From Loripinus fragilis (lineage: Eukaryota > Mollusca > Bivalvia > Lucinida > Lucinidae): a stretch of DNA of 64,000 nt. Below are positions 1 through 11,440 of this stretch, piece by piece. The stretch covers positions 6,891,701 through 6,955,700 of the forward strand of contig OZ026531.1 in NCBI GenBank assembly GCA_964019695.1. Direction: 5' to 3'. The notes under the pieces are model-generated. The model searched no databases, was not told the origin of the DNA, and saw nothing but the letters and a program-made list of their open reading frames with translations. Position numbers and translations under genes: made by a program. Every line of letters starts with the position of its first letter. The stretch's first letter is position 1.

Positions 1-130
1 TTTTAAGTATTCAGTATGTGTATGGCGATGAATGTAAGCATTTAGGAATAGATTCGATCGTCTAGATCGGTACTCAAATCTATTCCTAAATGCTTACATA
101 AATCGCCATGTGCATGCCGAATACTTCAAA
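1..130. repeat. Imperfect hairpin (about 57-bp arms)
   Basis: The arm at about 2-57 is the reverse complement of about 74-130 with scattered mismatches (core gtaagcatttaggaatagat). It lies in an intron downstream of the last exon and next to the 56-bp block at 158-213. Confidence 0.8.
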
Positions 131-157
131 ATATCTACCACTTCCGGTCTATGAAGT

Positions 158-213
158 ACCGGCAATACGCGTAAATACCACCAAATCGTCATATACATTT
201 ACCAGTGTGATTA
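158..213 (-). repeat. 56-bp conserved block, inverted copy of 60021-60076
   Basis: Begins accggcaatacgcgtaaata. The reverse complement of 60021-60076 matches over 56 bp with 3 mismatches. It is a dispersed-element fragment flanked here by a hairpin on one side and small tandem repeats on the other. Confidence 0.9.
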
Positions 214-350
214 GCCTCATTAAAAGGTGAGGTTCCATTTAACCTAAAAAATCAACATTAGCCTCAGCGAAAGGTGAGGTTCCTCTTAACCTAAGATAGA
301 CTAAATAAACATTTGTTCGAGCAAAGGTTAGGTTCCACGTAATCTAAAAT
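212..350. repeat. Three tandem units of about 50 bp
   Basis: Units share the pattern gcctca-(n)-aaaggtgaggttcc-(n)-taacctaa. Three degenerate copies run directly from the end of the 56-bp block. Confidence 0.75.
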
Positions 351-557
351 AGTAAAAAATAAAACAGATGCATTCTGCATTTGCTGTATGATATAAATAA
401 ACTACTGCATGGTAGAGGAGAATTGTGATTGAGGTTCAATATCACCAATGAACAGTCATCTTGTGACAGCATCGATAAGATAAGATTTTGTATCCCAGGC
501 TAAAATTCAGATATACTTATCAGGTATGCTAGATAATAGCTGCATGTCTATACTTAC

Positions 558-633
558 AGTACGAAAGTTAGGGCTCCTAAGCTCCAGATATCAGCTGGGT
601 GACCTGTTTGTTCTTCACGAAGTATTTCAGGAG
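558..633 (-). CDS. unc-89: Exon: kinase 2, APE motif to helix F
   Basis: Acceptor ttttacag and donor gtaagt frame a 76-nt exon. With the G left by the preceding exon it encodes APEILREEQTG then HPADIWSLGALTFVL. These are the APE motif that closes the activation segment and the conserved Asp and Trp of the F helix. The exon ends with two bases of a codon, and the rest of the C-lobe must be encoded before position 1. This is the last exon of the gene in the window. Confidence 0.88.
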
Positions 634-708
634 CTGTAAAATAGTTATATCTTTTATAAGAATTCTATGAAATATATTGGGGCCCAACCTTACTAATCAT
701 CATAATTT

Positions 709-1628
709 GTCTTATTAGGCGATCAAGTCAAAATAAATGGTGCTTGTACTGTTCATATGATTTAAGCCAGTAAAATAAATTAGTAATTAGTGTAAAAATG
801 TGCTCACCAGTCACTTACAAATGTTTTACTTCCAACAGATGTAAAGAGAGAATTATCTGTTGGAAATATGGTGCAGATATGAGCCGCGACACGAGATTTC
901 CAACAATGTGGTATGTGCGACTAGCTAAGCTTCAGATCAGCCTGCGCATACGCACAGTCTGATCAAAGCCTTTGCCAGGCACTTGACTATTATATTAGGG
1001 TTAAGCTACTGACTGAACATTATTTGGAGTTTCTAAGCCTAAAAGAAGGCTGCAGAGGCTTGTCTGAGTCTACAAATATAAAAAGGCCACATTGTTGGAA
1101 ATCTCATGCCGCGGCTCTTTTGTCTTATTAGGCAATCAAGTCAAAACAAATGGTGTTTGTACTGTTCATATGATTCAGGTCAGTAAAATAAATCAGTAAT
1201 TAGTGTAAAAATGTGCTCACCAGTAACTTACAAATGTTTTACTTCCAACAGATGTAAAGAGAGAATTATCTGTTGGAAATATGGTGCAGATATGAGCTGC
1301 GACATGAGATTTCCAACAATGTGGTATGTGCGACTAGCAAAGCTTCAGATCAGCCTGCGCATACGCGCAGTCTGATCAGAGCCTTTGCTAGTCACTTGAC
1401 TATTCTATGAGGGTTAAGCTACTCACTGAACATTATTTGGAATTTCTAAGCTTAAAAGGAGGCTGCAAAGGCTCCTCCGAGTCTACACATGTCAAAATGC
1501 CAAATTGTTGGAAATCTCATGCCACGGCTCAATTAGTGTAAAAATGTGCTAACCAGTAACTGACAAATGTCTTACTTCCAACAGAGGTAAAGAGAGAATT
1601 ATCTGTAGGAAATATGGTGCAGATATTG
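709..1628. repeat. Tandem duplication of about 410 bp carrying a MITE, third copy without MITE
   Basis: Unit 1 is 709-1120 and unit 2 is 1121-1530, each with about 170 bp of flank followed by a 237-bp MITE (881-1117, 1294-1530). A third partial flank at 1531-1628 continues into other sequence without the MITE. It lies in the intron between the kinase-2 exons. Confidence 0.85.
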
Positions 1629-2252
1629 TTTTTCTCCTATTCACACCCTCATAAAATCCATTTACATTAAACCACTAATCTTATTCACTACAAATTGCTC
1701 TACGTAGCCCTGTCGCCTTTTATTAAAATAATTTTTTCTGCAATATTGTTATTTTTCAAAAGTCAAAAAATAAAAACTGTATTTCAATGTCACGTTTTTG
1801 TTTTAGCATAAAATTAGTTCATAAGATCATACTATAGAAAGTGAGGATGCCAAGGTTCAGAATATACTTTCCTCCCCAAACCAGTTGTTATCATTTTGCA
1901 TAACGTTCAATTTCCATATCCTATTTTATAACAAGCTCTAGGCAGTTACTGAATTTGCTGAGATACAACATAAACACATATAGTCACAGCTTCCTTTGAA
2001 CAACATTTGTTAACAGTGCATAATCCTATCAGACGCCACATAGCTCCACTTCAGATCAAGGTCTCATGTGTTTGCTTTTTCCCAATATTCCATACGAGCT
2101 AAACAATATTTGTGAATTAACAACAACAGAATCTAGGTCGAAGATTTGGCGCCAGTAACTGAGGCCGCGGTCCATTCTAAGGTGGTGGTTATGTTGTTGT
2201 TCATTTACTGTTTTATGTACCTCCCATTGTTTGTGAAGTTCTGAGTTGGCCT

Positions 2253-2450
2253 TTGTTTTGGTATGCATTACTTTATGTCCTTTCTAGTTTTGCAAAATCT
2301 AGGAGTGGAAGAGAAAACTGGTTGCTTTGCTTTTATTGTCTTTTGGATGCTACTCTAAATGTCATGTGTCCCTTCCTCATATTGCCTAGGGTTGGTCTGC
2401 AGTTTGTGATTGTTGTATTTCCTGATAATACGCATTTACTTTTTTTTTAT
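2253..2450 (+). repeat. Dispersed repeat family C
   Basis: Related copies lie at about 12825-13000, 24445-24560 and 37468-37640 (shared gttggtctgcagtgtgtgat core and a cattactcact-like end). Short spurious reading frames inside are not genes. The nature of the element is unknown; it could be a SINE or MITE. Confidence 0.65.
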
Positions 2451-2752
2451 TAGAATTTTAATTTGAATTAAAAATACCACCCAATAATCGTTTAAACGAG
2501 AATGTACTGGTCCAATTGATAAGAGTCGGAACTTCCAATCGACTGAAATAGGCTAAGTGTTAAAAGATACAATTGCAATTTAATTGGTAACCATGTGCAT
2601 TTCTTCCAATGTACATATGTTGCATGGAGAAAATTAACTAAGGTGAAATAGAGTTTTGTTTTTATCGTGGGATAAAATATCTCATATATTGTAATCAGGC
2701 TTATAAGAATATATTACAAAATGGGTTGAATTATATGTTAAAAACAACAGAC

Positions 2753-3225
2753 CAATAAAATCAGGATAGCCAGCAGGCTTCATCTGGATCTCTTTTCCAT
2801 CTTCAAGCTTCTGCGCATGTGTAAAATCCCTCAGTTTGACATGCAGCTGCCTTCTTGTTGCCATAACAATGCTGCTTGGTTGCAAGTTCAAATGTACAAC
2901 ACCTGACTGCTGAAGATACTGTAATCCATCAAGAATCTGTCGCACAATCCGTGACACAGTTTCCTCACTGTAGAACTTTCTCAAGCATAAATATTGCACC
3001 ACATTGATTTCAGAAAGTTTTTCATATACCACACAAAATCTTCCAGCTTTAATAAAGCTTTCATGAACTGTAATAATATTCACTTGTCTGAGATTACTCA
3101 TCAGGTTGAATTCATGCATGGTACTACTATGTTTGTCCTTGTCCTTTGGTAAAGGCATAATTTTCATCACATATTGTTTCTTGTCTTTCACACTTGAGCA
3201 GAGTCTGTATTCACCGTAACTTCCC
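2753..3225 (-). CDS. unc-89: Exon: kinase 2, N-lobe through the DFG region (pseudokinase signature)
   Basis: A 473-nt exon with acceptor ttcttccag and donor gtctgt. It starts in the glycine loop (KGSYGEYRLC) and contains the beta-3 lysine (QYVMKIMPL) and the helix-C glutamate (MHEFNLMSNL). The catalytic loop reads VVHLNLQPSSIV where HRDLKPEN is expected, so the Asp base is Asn and the loop Lys is Gln. The metal-binding motif reads LRDFTHAQKL: Asp is kept, Gly is Thr. The exon ends at GYPDFI and the split codon completes APE in the next exon. Kinase 2 should still be able to bind nucleotide but lacks the catalytic base. The GT donor lies in gattttattg/gtctgt, a non-canonical but in-frame site. 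Confidence 0.9.
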
Positions 3226-3730
3226 CTGGAAGAACAGAACATCCACAACAAATTAGCCGGTGCATGAGAACATATACGAATTTATTACCCAACCGTCTAT
3301 ATACGGAGTAATTGTCTATTTTTTGCTATATCATGAGACACTGAACTATTCCACCGGTCAATAAATAGGACTATAGACTGGCACTATACCATGGGCCTGG
3401 TTTCCCGCTTCCCTGTTAAAAACACTCAGGCGCTTATTATCATGGGCGACGACGATGCGCGTATGGTTCGTTTATGAAACGAAACGTTATGCAACAATGG
3501 TGAAAATGAGGCATGGTTTGGCAACTTTAAACTCCAATAACTCCGTTGTTTATGGTCAGAAACATAAAGTGTGGGTACTCGTTTTCTTAGTTAGAATGAG
3601 CGGAACATTTTGAGACAAAAATTGAGCAGATTTGGTGAAATTTTTCGTTTTGCAGCAAAACCGCAACGTCAACAGCAACTCCATTCAAGGAACGCTGCTA
3701 AGTATTTCATCAAATGGGTTGGGTAATAAA

Positions 3731-3823
3731 ACAGTTATTGCATGCCTGTTTGTAGTATAGTCAAACTATTACCCCTCGGGGTAATAGTTTTGACTATACT
3801 ACAAACAGGCATGAAATAACTGT
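3731..3823. repeat. Near-perfect palindrome
   Basis: Arms of about 44 bp meet at acccctcgggg; the outer ends are acagttat and ataactgt. The rest of the 3226-5331 intron has no other clear feature apart from the MITE at 5066. Confidence 0.85.
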
Positions 3824-5065
3824 ATACTATCATGAGTGTGAGGATGGGATAGCTAATCTGTCTCGAGGATCACTGATTGGCATCACAAGGGACTGATTTT
3901 TCTACTACATCTTCACACGAATAATGGATTATTTTTCTTGCTCACCACAAAATATGTCATTTTATAATCGAAAAACATGTGAAAGGCTTCCAGAAAACCG
4001 TGGGTACGCTGAGATGCGACATGGTGACGTCATTTGAACATTTCAATGACGTCATGGATCGACGTGTGGCCAGCGTGCCGCCGACGTGCTGCTGTTCATT
4101 TTTTAACTTTCCCACGGGCTGGTATGGGTACATGAGATAGAATTATCTCACATGGGTAAAAACACCGAATTTCCTATCTTGTGTGCGAGAATGTAAGTTA
4201 TCAAATAGCTAAGCAGCTCAGACGGTCCTGCACATCTATGCAGTCTACCCAGAGCAATTGCTGATTGCAAAAACAAACTATGGGAATATATAACAAATTA
4301 GCAAGTATATGATAATTCAGTACTTATCACATTTTTTTCACTGTTTGCGCTTTGTCATTACCATGTGCATATGCATGCTTATAGAATTTGTAATAAGAAC
4401 CAGTTGGTTTTCCACGAACCCAGATATTTCCACTGATGCAAGTATGTATAAAGATTTTGTAGAAGAAGATTTTAAGAATATTTAATTTGTGGGAGGGGCA
4501 GATAAGAAAATACATATAGAAAACCACCGTTTTGCATTTCAAGGTTGGCTGAATTATGACCCAAGGGACATACTGTTTATCCAAACATACCAAATTATTT
4601 CGTAGATTCTTTTATATGCATACTTTTCATCTTTTATAATTCTATTCTTAAATCTAAGAATATTGAGTATGTTGAGATGCAAATCTGTGTGTTGACCTTT
4701 AGACGTGCCCTTAGCATTTTAATGGTGTCACTTCCCCCTAGCACTATAATGGCTTCACTTAAAAACGACATGCATAACGTCCAATTTAATCAATGTACAA
4801 TAGACGTGTGACGTTAGGGGTGAGATGATAATTTATATACAAGTTAATATCTAAGATTTCCTTGATCTGTGTGCAAAAAAGTACACGTGTCATGCCCCTA
4901 GATAAGAGTGCATAATTAAAAAAAGTAATTTTCTTATTTCTCAACAAAAACATATGTTGTTGGTACTTAAAAGAACCTACTTAATGACATGACTCTTTCT
5001 AGCACACCAAACATATGTTATACTTTATGGATAAGAAAATATTGGCAATTTTACATTCAATAAAT

Positions 5066-5280
5066 GAGCTGCGGCATGAGATTTCCAACGATGTGGTATG
5101 TGCGATCAGCCAAGCCTCAGTCTGATCAGAGCCTTTGCTAGTCGCTTGAATATTCTATGACTGGTAAGCTACTGCCTGAACATTATTTGGAGTTTCTAAG
5201 ATTAAAAGGAGGCGGCACAGGCTCCTTTGAATCTACACTTGTCAAAATGCAACATTGTTGGAAATCACATATTGTGGCTC
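5066..5280. mobile_element. MITE, GAGC..GCTC family
   Basis: Terminal inverted repeats gagctgcggcatgagatttc and its complement ending gctc, with an internal gatcagagcctttgctagtc. Other copies: 881, 1294, 12254, 17705, 19108, 25576 and 54093. The transposase class is not evident. Confidence 0.8.
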
Positions 5281-5331
5281 AAATGTTAAATATTCGACCT
5301 ATGTGCTTGACTGATGCGATCTCAGACTTAC

Positions 5332-5512
5332 TTAGCTATTCTTTCCAGTATTTTATAGTTTTCTTCCAACTTTCCTTCATTCAGTTTGGCTGCTGGGGCA
5401 ACTGTCAATGACGGACGTCTACTGGCTGCCTGCAGAATCAGCTGTTGTTTATCATAGCTGCTAAACTGTAGAAGAGGTTTAAGGTACTTGGCGAGTTCTA
5501 CCTTTGGTGCAT
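5332..5512 (-). CDS. unc-89: Exon: linker between FN3 and kinase 2, start of kinase 2
   Basis: A 181-nt exon with acceptor ttctttctcag and donor gtaagt. It encodes APKVELAKYLKPLLQFSSYD, a basic and Ser/Arg-containing stretch (QAASRRPSLTVAP), and then EENYKILERIAK. The last stretch is the typical first beta strand of a Ser/Thr kinase, leading straight into the glycine loop of the next exon. The linker is short compared with the long interkinase region of vertebrate obscurin. RRPSLT looks like a basophilic kinase site, which is inference only. Confidence 0.85.
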
Positions 5513-6149
5513 CTGAGAAAGAATAATATAGTTGTATGTGATAACATTGAAACATGGTTTGGACCAGTATCACTATCACTAGTCAAAATTAGTTTTTGCA
5601 AAAGAGTGTGAATTGGTGTTTATGAAGGTTTGGTCAGGGTGCCTGGTGTTTGACTCTGGCTTAGATGTGCAGTTAATATCCAACAATGACCTTAGTAATT
5701 GAGTCAATGTTAACAAGCCCAAACATACTTTCATCATTCCCTAAAAATAAATCCATGGAAGTTTGGTAAATTTTCACTAAAAGATTCGCAAGATATCGCA
5801 TATAGTTAAAAATAACACCAATGATGGTTCCTACACCAATGGAATCTGTACTCAAAACGAATGTCCTATTCTCTTCTGAGGGATGGCATAAATATTTATG
5901 TGGTACTCATAATTTTACTATTACATGAACTTCCAATAAAACCATTTCTAAATGATTACTCTACTGCATGATGTAAGAATGACAGTTATTCAATTATTAT
6001 ATATTTTTGATCTTCGTTTTAAACTAGTTTTTGAAACTATGACGACCGTTTGATCAGACGTTAATGTAGGGTTAACAAAGGGATTATTATTTTAATGATG
6101 TTTTGTAATAGCATTTCTTAAGGCATAACAGATGAATGAATTAACTTAC

Positions 6150-6311
6150 CAACACTGCCAGTTGTTGCAGGCAATGAAGCCCAGCTATAAGGACTGGATC
6201 CATACTTGTTATGACAAGACACTCTGAATATATAGTCTGTGCTGGGAACCAGACCAGTGAGCAAGCAATACTCTTCTGAAACAAATGGCCCTCTTGTCCA
6301 TCGTTCCTCTA
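6150..6311 (-). CDS. unc-89: Exon: FN3 domain before kinase 2, second half
   Basis: A 162-nt exon with acceptor cttttttcag and donor gtaagt. It supplies strands D to G of a fibronectin type III domain: EERWTRGPFVSEEYCLLTGL, then STDYIFRVSCHNKYGSSPYS. The Tyr in YIFRV and the N-x-x-G turn are hallmark FN3 positions. It joins the previous exon in phase 1 to give KTP-VEERW. The FN3 immediately before the second kinase matches the UNC-89/obscurin tail. Confidence 0.9.
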
Positions 6312-7001
6312 CTGAAAAAAGAGCCAAAAAAAGTAAAAAAATATATGGTATGTTAGTCATTTATTTACACCTCAACTGTATTACATAATAACACAATAGA
6401 ACATTGACCCTTATATGTGTAAGTGGTGCCTTAAGTGACGCTGATAGATAAACAACTGTAGATTGGATTACATAGTTTTCGATTAACATCGTACAAAAAA
6501 GTAGATAAAGTCATATCTTGAATTTTCAAAAAATAAAGTATCAAAAGTATCAAAGTCTCATGTTTAAAATCTATTTTTTCGTGATGTATATTTGTGTCTC
6601 TTTCAGTTCTACAATAATCTCTCAAAGGGAAAGAGAGCTGGCGTCTTTGCTTATTTTGTTTTATTTCTATGTGTTTGCGTGCTTATGTGTAACCAGCCTA
6701 AAGTGTCATCCGACAGACTAGAGACTAGAGACAAGAGGAGCCTGTGAATCCTGGTTTTCAAGGCAAGTGTTTTATCCACTATGCAATGGCAGATCCTGCG
6801 TGTGTGTTTGCATGTGCTCTAGCGTATCATTCCTTCCTCTTGGTGCAGTGAGATGGTTTTTTATTTTCCTAGTGATATTCACTTCATATTTTGTTTCTGG
6901 GTTTCACAAGCTTCACCGGATTGATATGATTCATTGAATAATTGTACATGGTTATTTTTACATTTTCACAAAAAGCTGAAGTTTCGCTAAGTTTCACTTA
7001 C

Positions 7002-7133
7002 CTGGTGTTTTGAAATCTATCCTGTATCCCAGAACATATGAATTTCCATCTGAGATTGGCCCAGTCCAAGTAAGGAAGGCCTCTGATCCTGATATCTGGG
7101 TAATGACAGGCATACCAGGCTTCCCCGGAACAT
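7002..7133 (-). CDS. unc-89: Exon: FN3 domain before kinase 2, first half
   Basis: A 132-nt exon with acceptor ctttatgcag and donor gtaagt. It encodes DVPGKPGMPVITQISGSEAF, LTWTGPISDG and YVLGYRIDFKTP. The PGxP start, the core Trp (LTW) and the Tyr-x-Ile/Val strand are those of an FN3 domain. Splitting one FN3 over two exons contrasts with the one-exon FN3 domains further upstream (28330, 31554, 38539, 40516). Confidence 0.9.
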
Positions 7134-8120
7134 CTGCATAAAGGAAATGAATGGTAATCATAACATATGAGCCTCACAAGGAGAACTCCTGCCCTCAGTT
7201 TTTTTACCATGTCACCCTAACCATGTTGAAACCAAATATCTCCTTTCTTTAGAACGGTGTAGATCTTAATCAATTGGTTCCTGACAAGCTTGCTGATCAA
7301 GAACATCACTGTTTCAAAGCAAATTGCAACTACATGCTAGTAACGGAAATGCTGTGTGTAAAAAAGCAAAAAAAAAAAATAGGGAGACGTACAGTACATA
7401 AGACTTTCCATCATGGTAAAGGTCTTACTTACACCCAAATCTGGCAACTTTGAATAATCATGCATAACTATACAGCAAATAATGAAGATGATGATCAGGC
7501 TCTCCAGCGGGGCATACCTATCCGCAATTTTGTTGTTTTTAAAAAACAAAAACAAGTTTTTTTATCAACCAAATTATATACAATGATACTCAGCACACAC
7601 AGGAAACAGTGCAAAGTTTTCAAGCTGTACATGTATACTGTACCAGATGTATCCAATGATGATGAAATTAATTATCTGATTTTATGACAGTTTTCCTTAC
7701 CTACTCCTTTGTCGTTTATTTATACTTGCCATTATTAATAACAATAGACCCAAGGTAATATACTTATAACATTTTATACCAGAATTTAGTAAACCAGACG
7801 GGATTCTTTGAATACCATTTGTATTTAAAATTCAATAAACAGTTTTCATGGACGAAAAAAACAATGTAGTTTGTAAATTGTGTAATGATATGCAAACACT
7901 ATGTAATAAGTGTGCACTCATGTGAAGACTAGGATCAGTCTGGGTCTCCTTCTTGTAGCGTGAAGATCTGAACAAAATGAGTAGTTGCCTAGGCTGAGTC
8001 TAACAGCCACATTGTTGGTCTCACTGTTTGTCTCAATTAGATAATGATAAATATATATACGGATCAAATAGACCATTCAAATCATATTGCATACAACAAG
8101 GTGAATGATTTGATCATTAA

Positions 8121-8800
8121 ATTTAGCTTTACAACTTACCTCCAAGCAAAAGTCTTGCCTCACACGATACCCTACTATCTTTATTCCTAGCCACACATTT
8201 ATAAATAGACACATCATATTAAACTTTACAGCTTACCTCCAAGCAAAAGTCTTGCCTCACACGACACCCTACTATCTTTATTCCTAGCCACACATTTATA
8301 AATAGACGCATCATATTAAGCTTTACAGCTTACCTCCAAGCAGAAGTCTTGCCTCACACGACACCCTACTATCTTTATTCCTAGCCACACATTTATAAAT
8401 AGACGCATCATATTAAGCTTTACAGCTTACCTCCAAGCAGAAGTCTTGCCTCACACGACACCCTACTATCTTTATTCCTAGCCACACATTTATAAATAGA
8501 CGCATCATATTAAACTTTACAGCTTACCTCCAAGCAGAAGTCTTGCCTCACACGACACCCTACTATCTTTATTCCTAGCCACACATTTATAAATAGACGC
8601 ATCATATTAAGCTTTACAGCATACCTCCAAGCAGAAGCCTGGCCTCACATGACACCCTACTATCTTTGTTCCTAGCCACACATTTATAAATAGACGCATC
8701 ATATTAAGCTTTACAGCTTACCTCCAAGCAGAAGCCTGGCCTCACATGACACCCTACTATCTTTGTTCCTAGCCACACATTTATAAATAGACGCATCATA
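8121..8800 (-). repeat. 97-bp tandem array of Ig-exon 3' end plus splice donor (7 units)
   Basis: The donor cttacc motif recurs at 8135, 8232, 8329, 8426, 8523, 8620 (changed to catacc) and 8717, exactly 97 bp apart. Each unit carries 79 bp of the exon end (strands F-G of the Ig), the GT donor and about 18 bp of intron. The last unit is part of the true exon 8722-9012. Units next to the exon match it best (gcctggcctcacatg); distal ones carry gtcttgcctcacacg. Confidence 0.95.
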
Positions 8801-9012
8801 GTCTTTCAGGTTGGAAATGGTCAGGTAGGCTTCTCCAGTGTCTTCGTTGTATTTTGATTCTGTCCTGTACTCATTCTCAGAGAGCAGCTGCTCATCTCTG
8901 TACCACGTGACCACTGCTGGAGATTCTGTTGCCACTGTACATGTGAAGGTGACGCTTTCTCCAACAATAAAGGTAGTTGTTTGTATCTTGTTTCGGAACA
9001 TAATGGAGGAAT
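8722..9012 (-). CDS. unc-89: Exon: I-set Ig domain between the two kinases
   Basis: A 291-nt, phase 1-1 exon encoding one complete Ig domain. Strand B has VTFTCTVATE, followed by the core Trp in VVTWYRDEQLL. Strand F has DASIYKCVARNKDS, and the domain ends ARLLLG. Both disulphide cysteines are present. An Ig followed by FN3 between the kinases is typical of the obscurin/UNC-89 family. The 3' end of this exon is copied repeatedly in the downstream intron (8121-8800). A TTAA-flanked MITE lies 13 bp upstream of its acceptor. Confidence 0.92.
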
Positions 9013-9029
9013 CTGAAGAAATAAGTTAA

Positions 9030-9268
9030 CCCTTAATGCGCCAATGCCAACAAAAGTCATTTGCTTTTTCTCGTCTGCTGAATGTTTGAGAAGTCTCTAT
9101 GTCAAACAGTGTGGACGAGATCAGACTGCTCCTATAGAGCAGTCTGTTCCGGGTCCACATTTTTTGCTTCTATACTTAATTCGTCAGTAATGTTAGGTAA
9201 TTATTTACAGCAGACGACTTCTGTAGACGATATTTTCAGATGCATTATTTTTCTTGACGCATTAAGGG
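9030..9268. mobile_element. MITE with TTAA target site (piggyBac-like)
   Basis: Flanked by TTAA on both sides with ends CCCTTAATGCG and CGCATTAAGGG. The same terminal style is seen at 26859, 29248, 33928 and 39198. It lies 13 bp upstream of the acceptor of the Ig exon ending at 9012. Confidence 0.75.
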
Positions 9269-9948
9269 TTAAATAAAACATTACAAAATTATTAAATCTT
9301 CGATAAAAAAAGTCAAAGGAAAAGAATATAATAAAAGTGACATCACAGATATTGTAAATGTGAGGGTGTGGTGGAATAATGTTTGCTATCATAGCTCAAT
9401 TCAATATACTCAGCACACACAGGAAACATGGCAGTGTTTATCTGTTCCTACCATACTATACCAGATGTATCTACATGGTTAATTATATCCCTAAAGAGGC
9501 CATATGACGAAACGTTGGATATGTGAATAAAATTGGATAATATTCGTGTTGGTGTTGAATAATTCATAAGATATATCTTAAACATGAACATCATAAGAAA
9601 ATATACTTTTGACCTGCATTAAGCGATCATTGGTAGTGTAACCCAATTTTTGGTCTTTTTTTAAGTGTGGCCATTTTACACAAGTTTTTATGTATTTAGC
9701 GCTTTTTATTATTGTTCTAGTCATGCTAACGAAATAGTCAAAGCTTTCTGGTAAGAATATATTCGGATGTGTTTCTTAATTTATATATAAGAGAAATTAT
9801 AATGAAAAAAAAAACTCAATAGAACAGTCTGTAAGAAACTAGTGCTGACTGATCAGATGTTGCATTCAGTGTCTTCACAGGGTCTGCATTGTTTACATAT
9901 GTCCAATAAAAAGGACGCTATGCTTGTATGGGTAAACAACTTGTTGAC

Positions 9949-10417
9949 TAAAAACCCCTAAAAAGGTACTGTTGTAAACAGCGAAGATTGAGATGAAATG
10001 CTACAGAGCGTGGCATTTCATAAGAGCTTTCTAAATTATCTTACTGACCATTCCGAGGCGGAACTTCTTTATGGATCTTTTTTTACTTTGTGTTACTGTC
10101 TTTTCTGTGTCTTGCAGCCTTGTGGTCACCTGCTGGGAAAGGGCTGGCCTCTGGGTTCCTCTGTATGTGATGTTTTCTTGTGTATTTGTCACTTTCCCAT
10201 ACAGTGTCCAGGGTCCGGTGTGGTGCTTGATTGTATCAGTTCCTGATATTTGCCTTCTTCCTTCCTTTGCATGGTGTGCTGAATGAAATTCAATCTCAGA
10301 GACAGAAATACAATTTGTTGGAAAATTATAACTTTTGACCTTCTAATATATTCAATGGACCTTCCTTACTTAACTCCATTAAACTTTATCTTTAATTTCA
10401 TTGATCAACAAAGGGTT
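9949..10417. mobile_element. TTAA-type MITE split by a family-B insertion
   Basis: The left part (cccctaaaaaggtactg) and the right part (caatggacc...aaagggtt) match a MITE like that at 29248. A family-B repeat (about 10047-10275) interrupts it. The right end is about 13 bp from the donor of the exon at 10431. Confidence 0.6.
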
Positions 10418-10430
10418 AAAATATCCATAC

Positions 10431-10743
10431 CAATAGGAGCTTCTTTTGCTTCTGGTTTCTTAGCAAATGTTTCCTCATCATCAACTGCTGTATGCCTGCT
10501 CTCTCTGACTGTGAAATCTTTATTCTCTAATGGGAAATACTGGGTGTCTGGATCATCCATATAGTGTAGCTGCCATTCATACCAAGCGTCTTCACTCAGG
10601 AAATCCCCATATTCCTCCGTGTCAGGGAAGATTATCTCCCCTGAATCCTGATCCATGGCTGGCTGATACAATGCTGATGCGCCATGCATGATTTTATTAA
10701 AGTTCTGTAGGTTAGCTGTGATGAAACACTTACTGGCCTGTCT
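10431..10743 (-). CDS. unc-89: Exon: interkinase linker (acidic, Tyr/Trp-rich)
   Basis: A 313-nt exon, acceptor tgttttcag and donor gtatgg. It begins RQASKCFITANLQNFNK, which continues the regulatory-tail region just after kinase 1. It continues with an acidic segment rich in Asp/Glu, Tyr and Trp (EEYGDFLSEDAWYEWQLHYM) and ends KKPEAKEAPI. No known domain is recognised. The open frame, matching phases (0 in, 1 out) and position between kinase 1 and the Ig exon support it. The segment is compositionally unlike the neighbouring modules and may be disordered or a docking region. Confidence 0.82.
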
Positions 10744-11204
10744 CTGAAAACAGAGTGTTTATTTCGAATTACCAGTAGTTCGAATTATAGGGAGGTAGAG
10801 GTGCAAAATATATAACACCCAAAAATAATTATTATAAGTTTTTTCTCTATCATACATAAGTTTTCGGACATAAAAGAAATGTCACAAGATGACATTTTCT
10901 TTATGCACCCAAATCATTTGATATCAGTTTTCAAAATAGATCATTAGTAGGTCCTACTCCCTGAATTTAGTGTGTCTCAAATTTATTTTGAATAAGGGAG
11001 CATTAAAAAAAATTGAAATTCGATTTGTTGAGGTTTTCCTGATTATATAGCTCATACCTTTTTCATTCTAATACATTATACGGAACACTACATATCTTCC
11101 CAATGTATAACATTCTTGAGACATAATTTGGGTAATAATCAGATTAAGAACGAATTTGAAAAAAAACAACAACATTATTTTATTGTGTAATTATTTCAAA
11201 GTAA

Positions 11205-11440
11205 GTAAGGGTGCAAAGATCAGGAATCGATACAATCAAGTTCCACACCTGACCCAGGATACCAATGGGAAAGTGACAAACTCACAGTAGACACCACAAA
11301 CGAGAGCCAAGAGGTCAGCCCTTTCCCAGCAGGTGACCACAAAGCACATATAAACAGACGCGCACAAAACATAGCAAACACAAGACAGAACAAAAACATA
11401 AAAGATCCACAAAAGAAGTACAAAGACAGTATTAGTTTTA
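11205..11440 (-). repeat. Dispersed repeat family B
   Basis: Shares cacctgacccaggat, tttcccagcaggtgaccac and gatccacaaaagaagtac with copies at 10047-10275 (+), 20245-20475 (+), 23637-23870 (-), 24710-24860 (+, partial) and 41944-42165 (+). It looks like a short retroelement or MITE; no coding capacity. Confidence 0.75.

Noticed and set aside
6998..7210. 70-aa open frame on the minus strand
   Set aside because: It is a shadow frame of the FN3 exon 7002-7133, whose true frame reads PGKPGMPVITQ.
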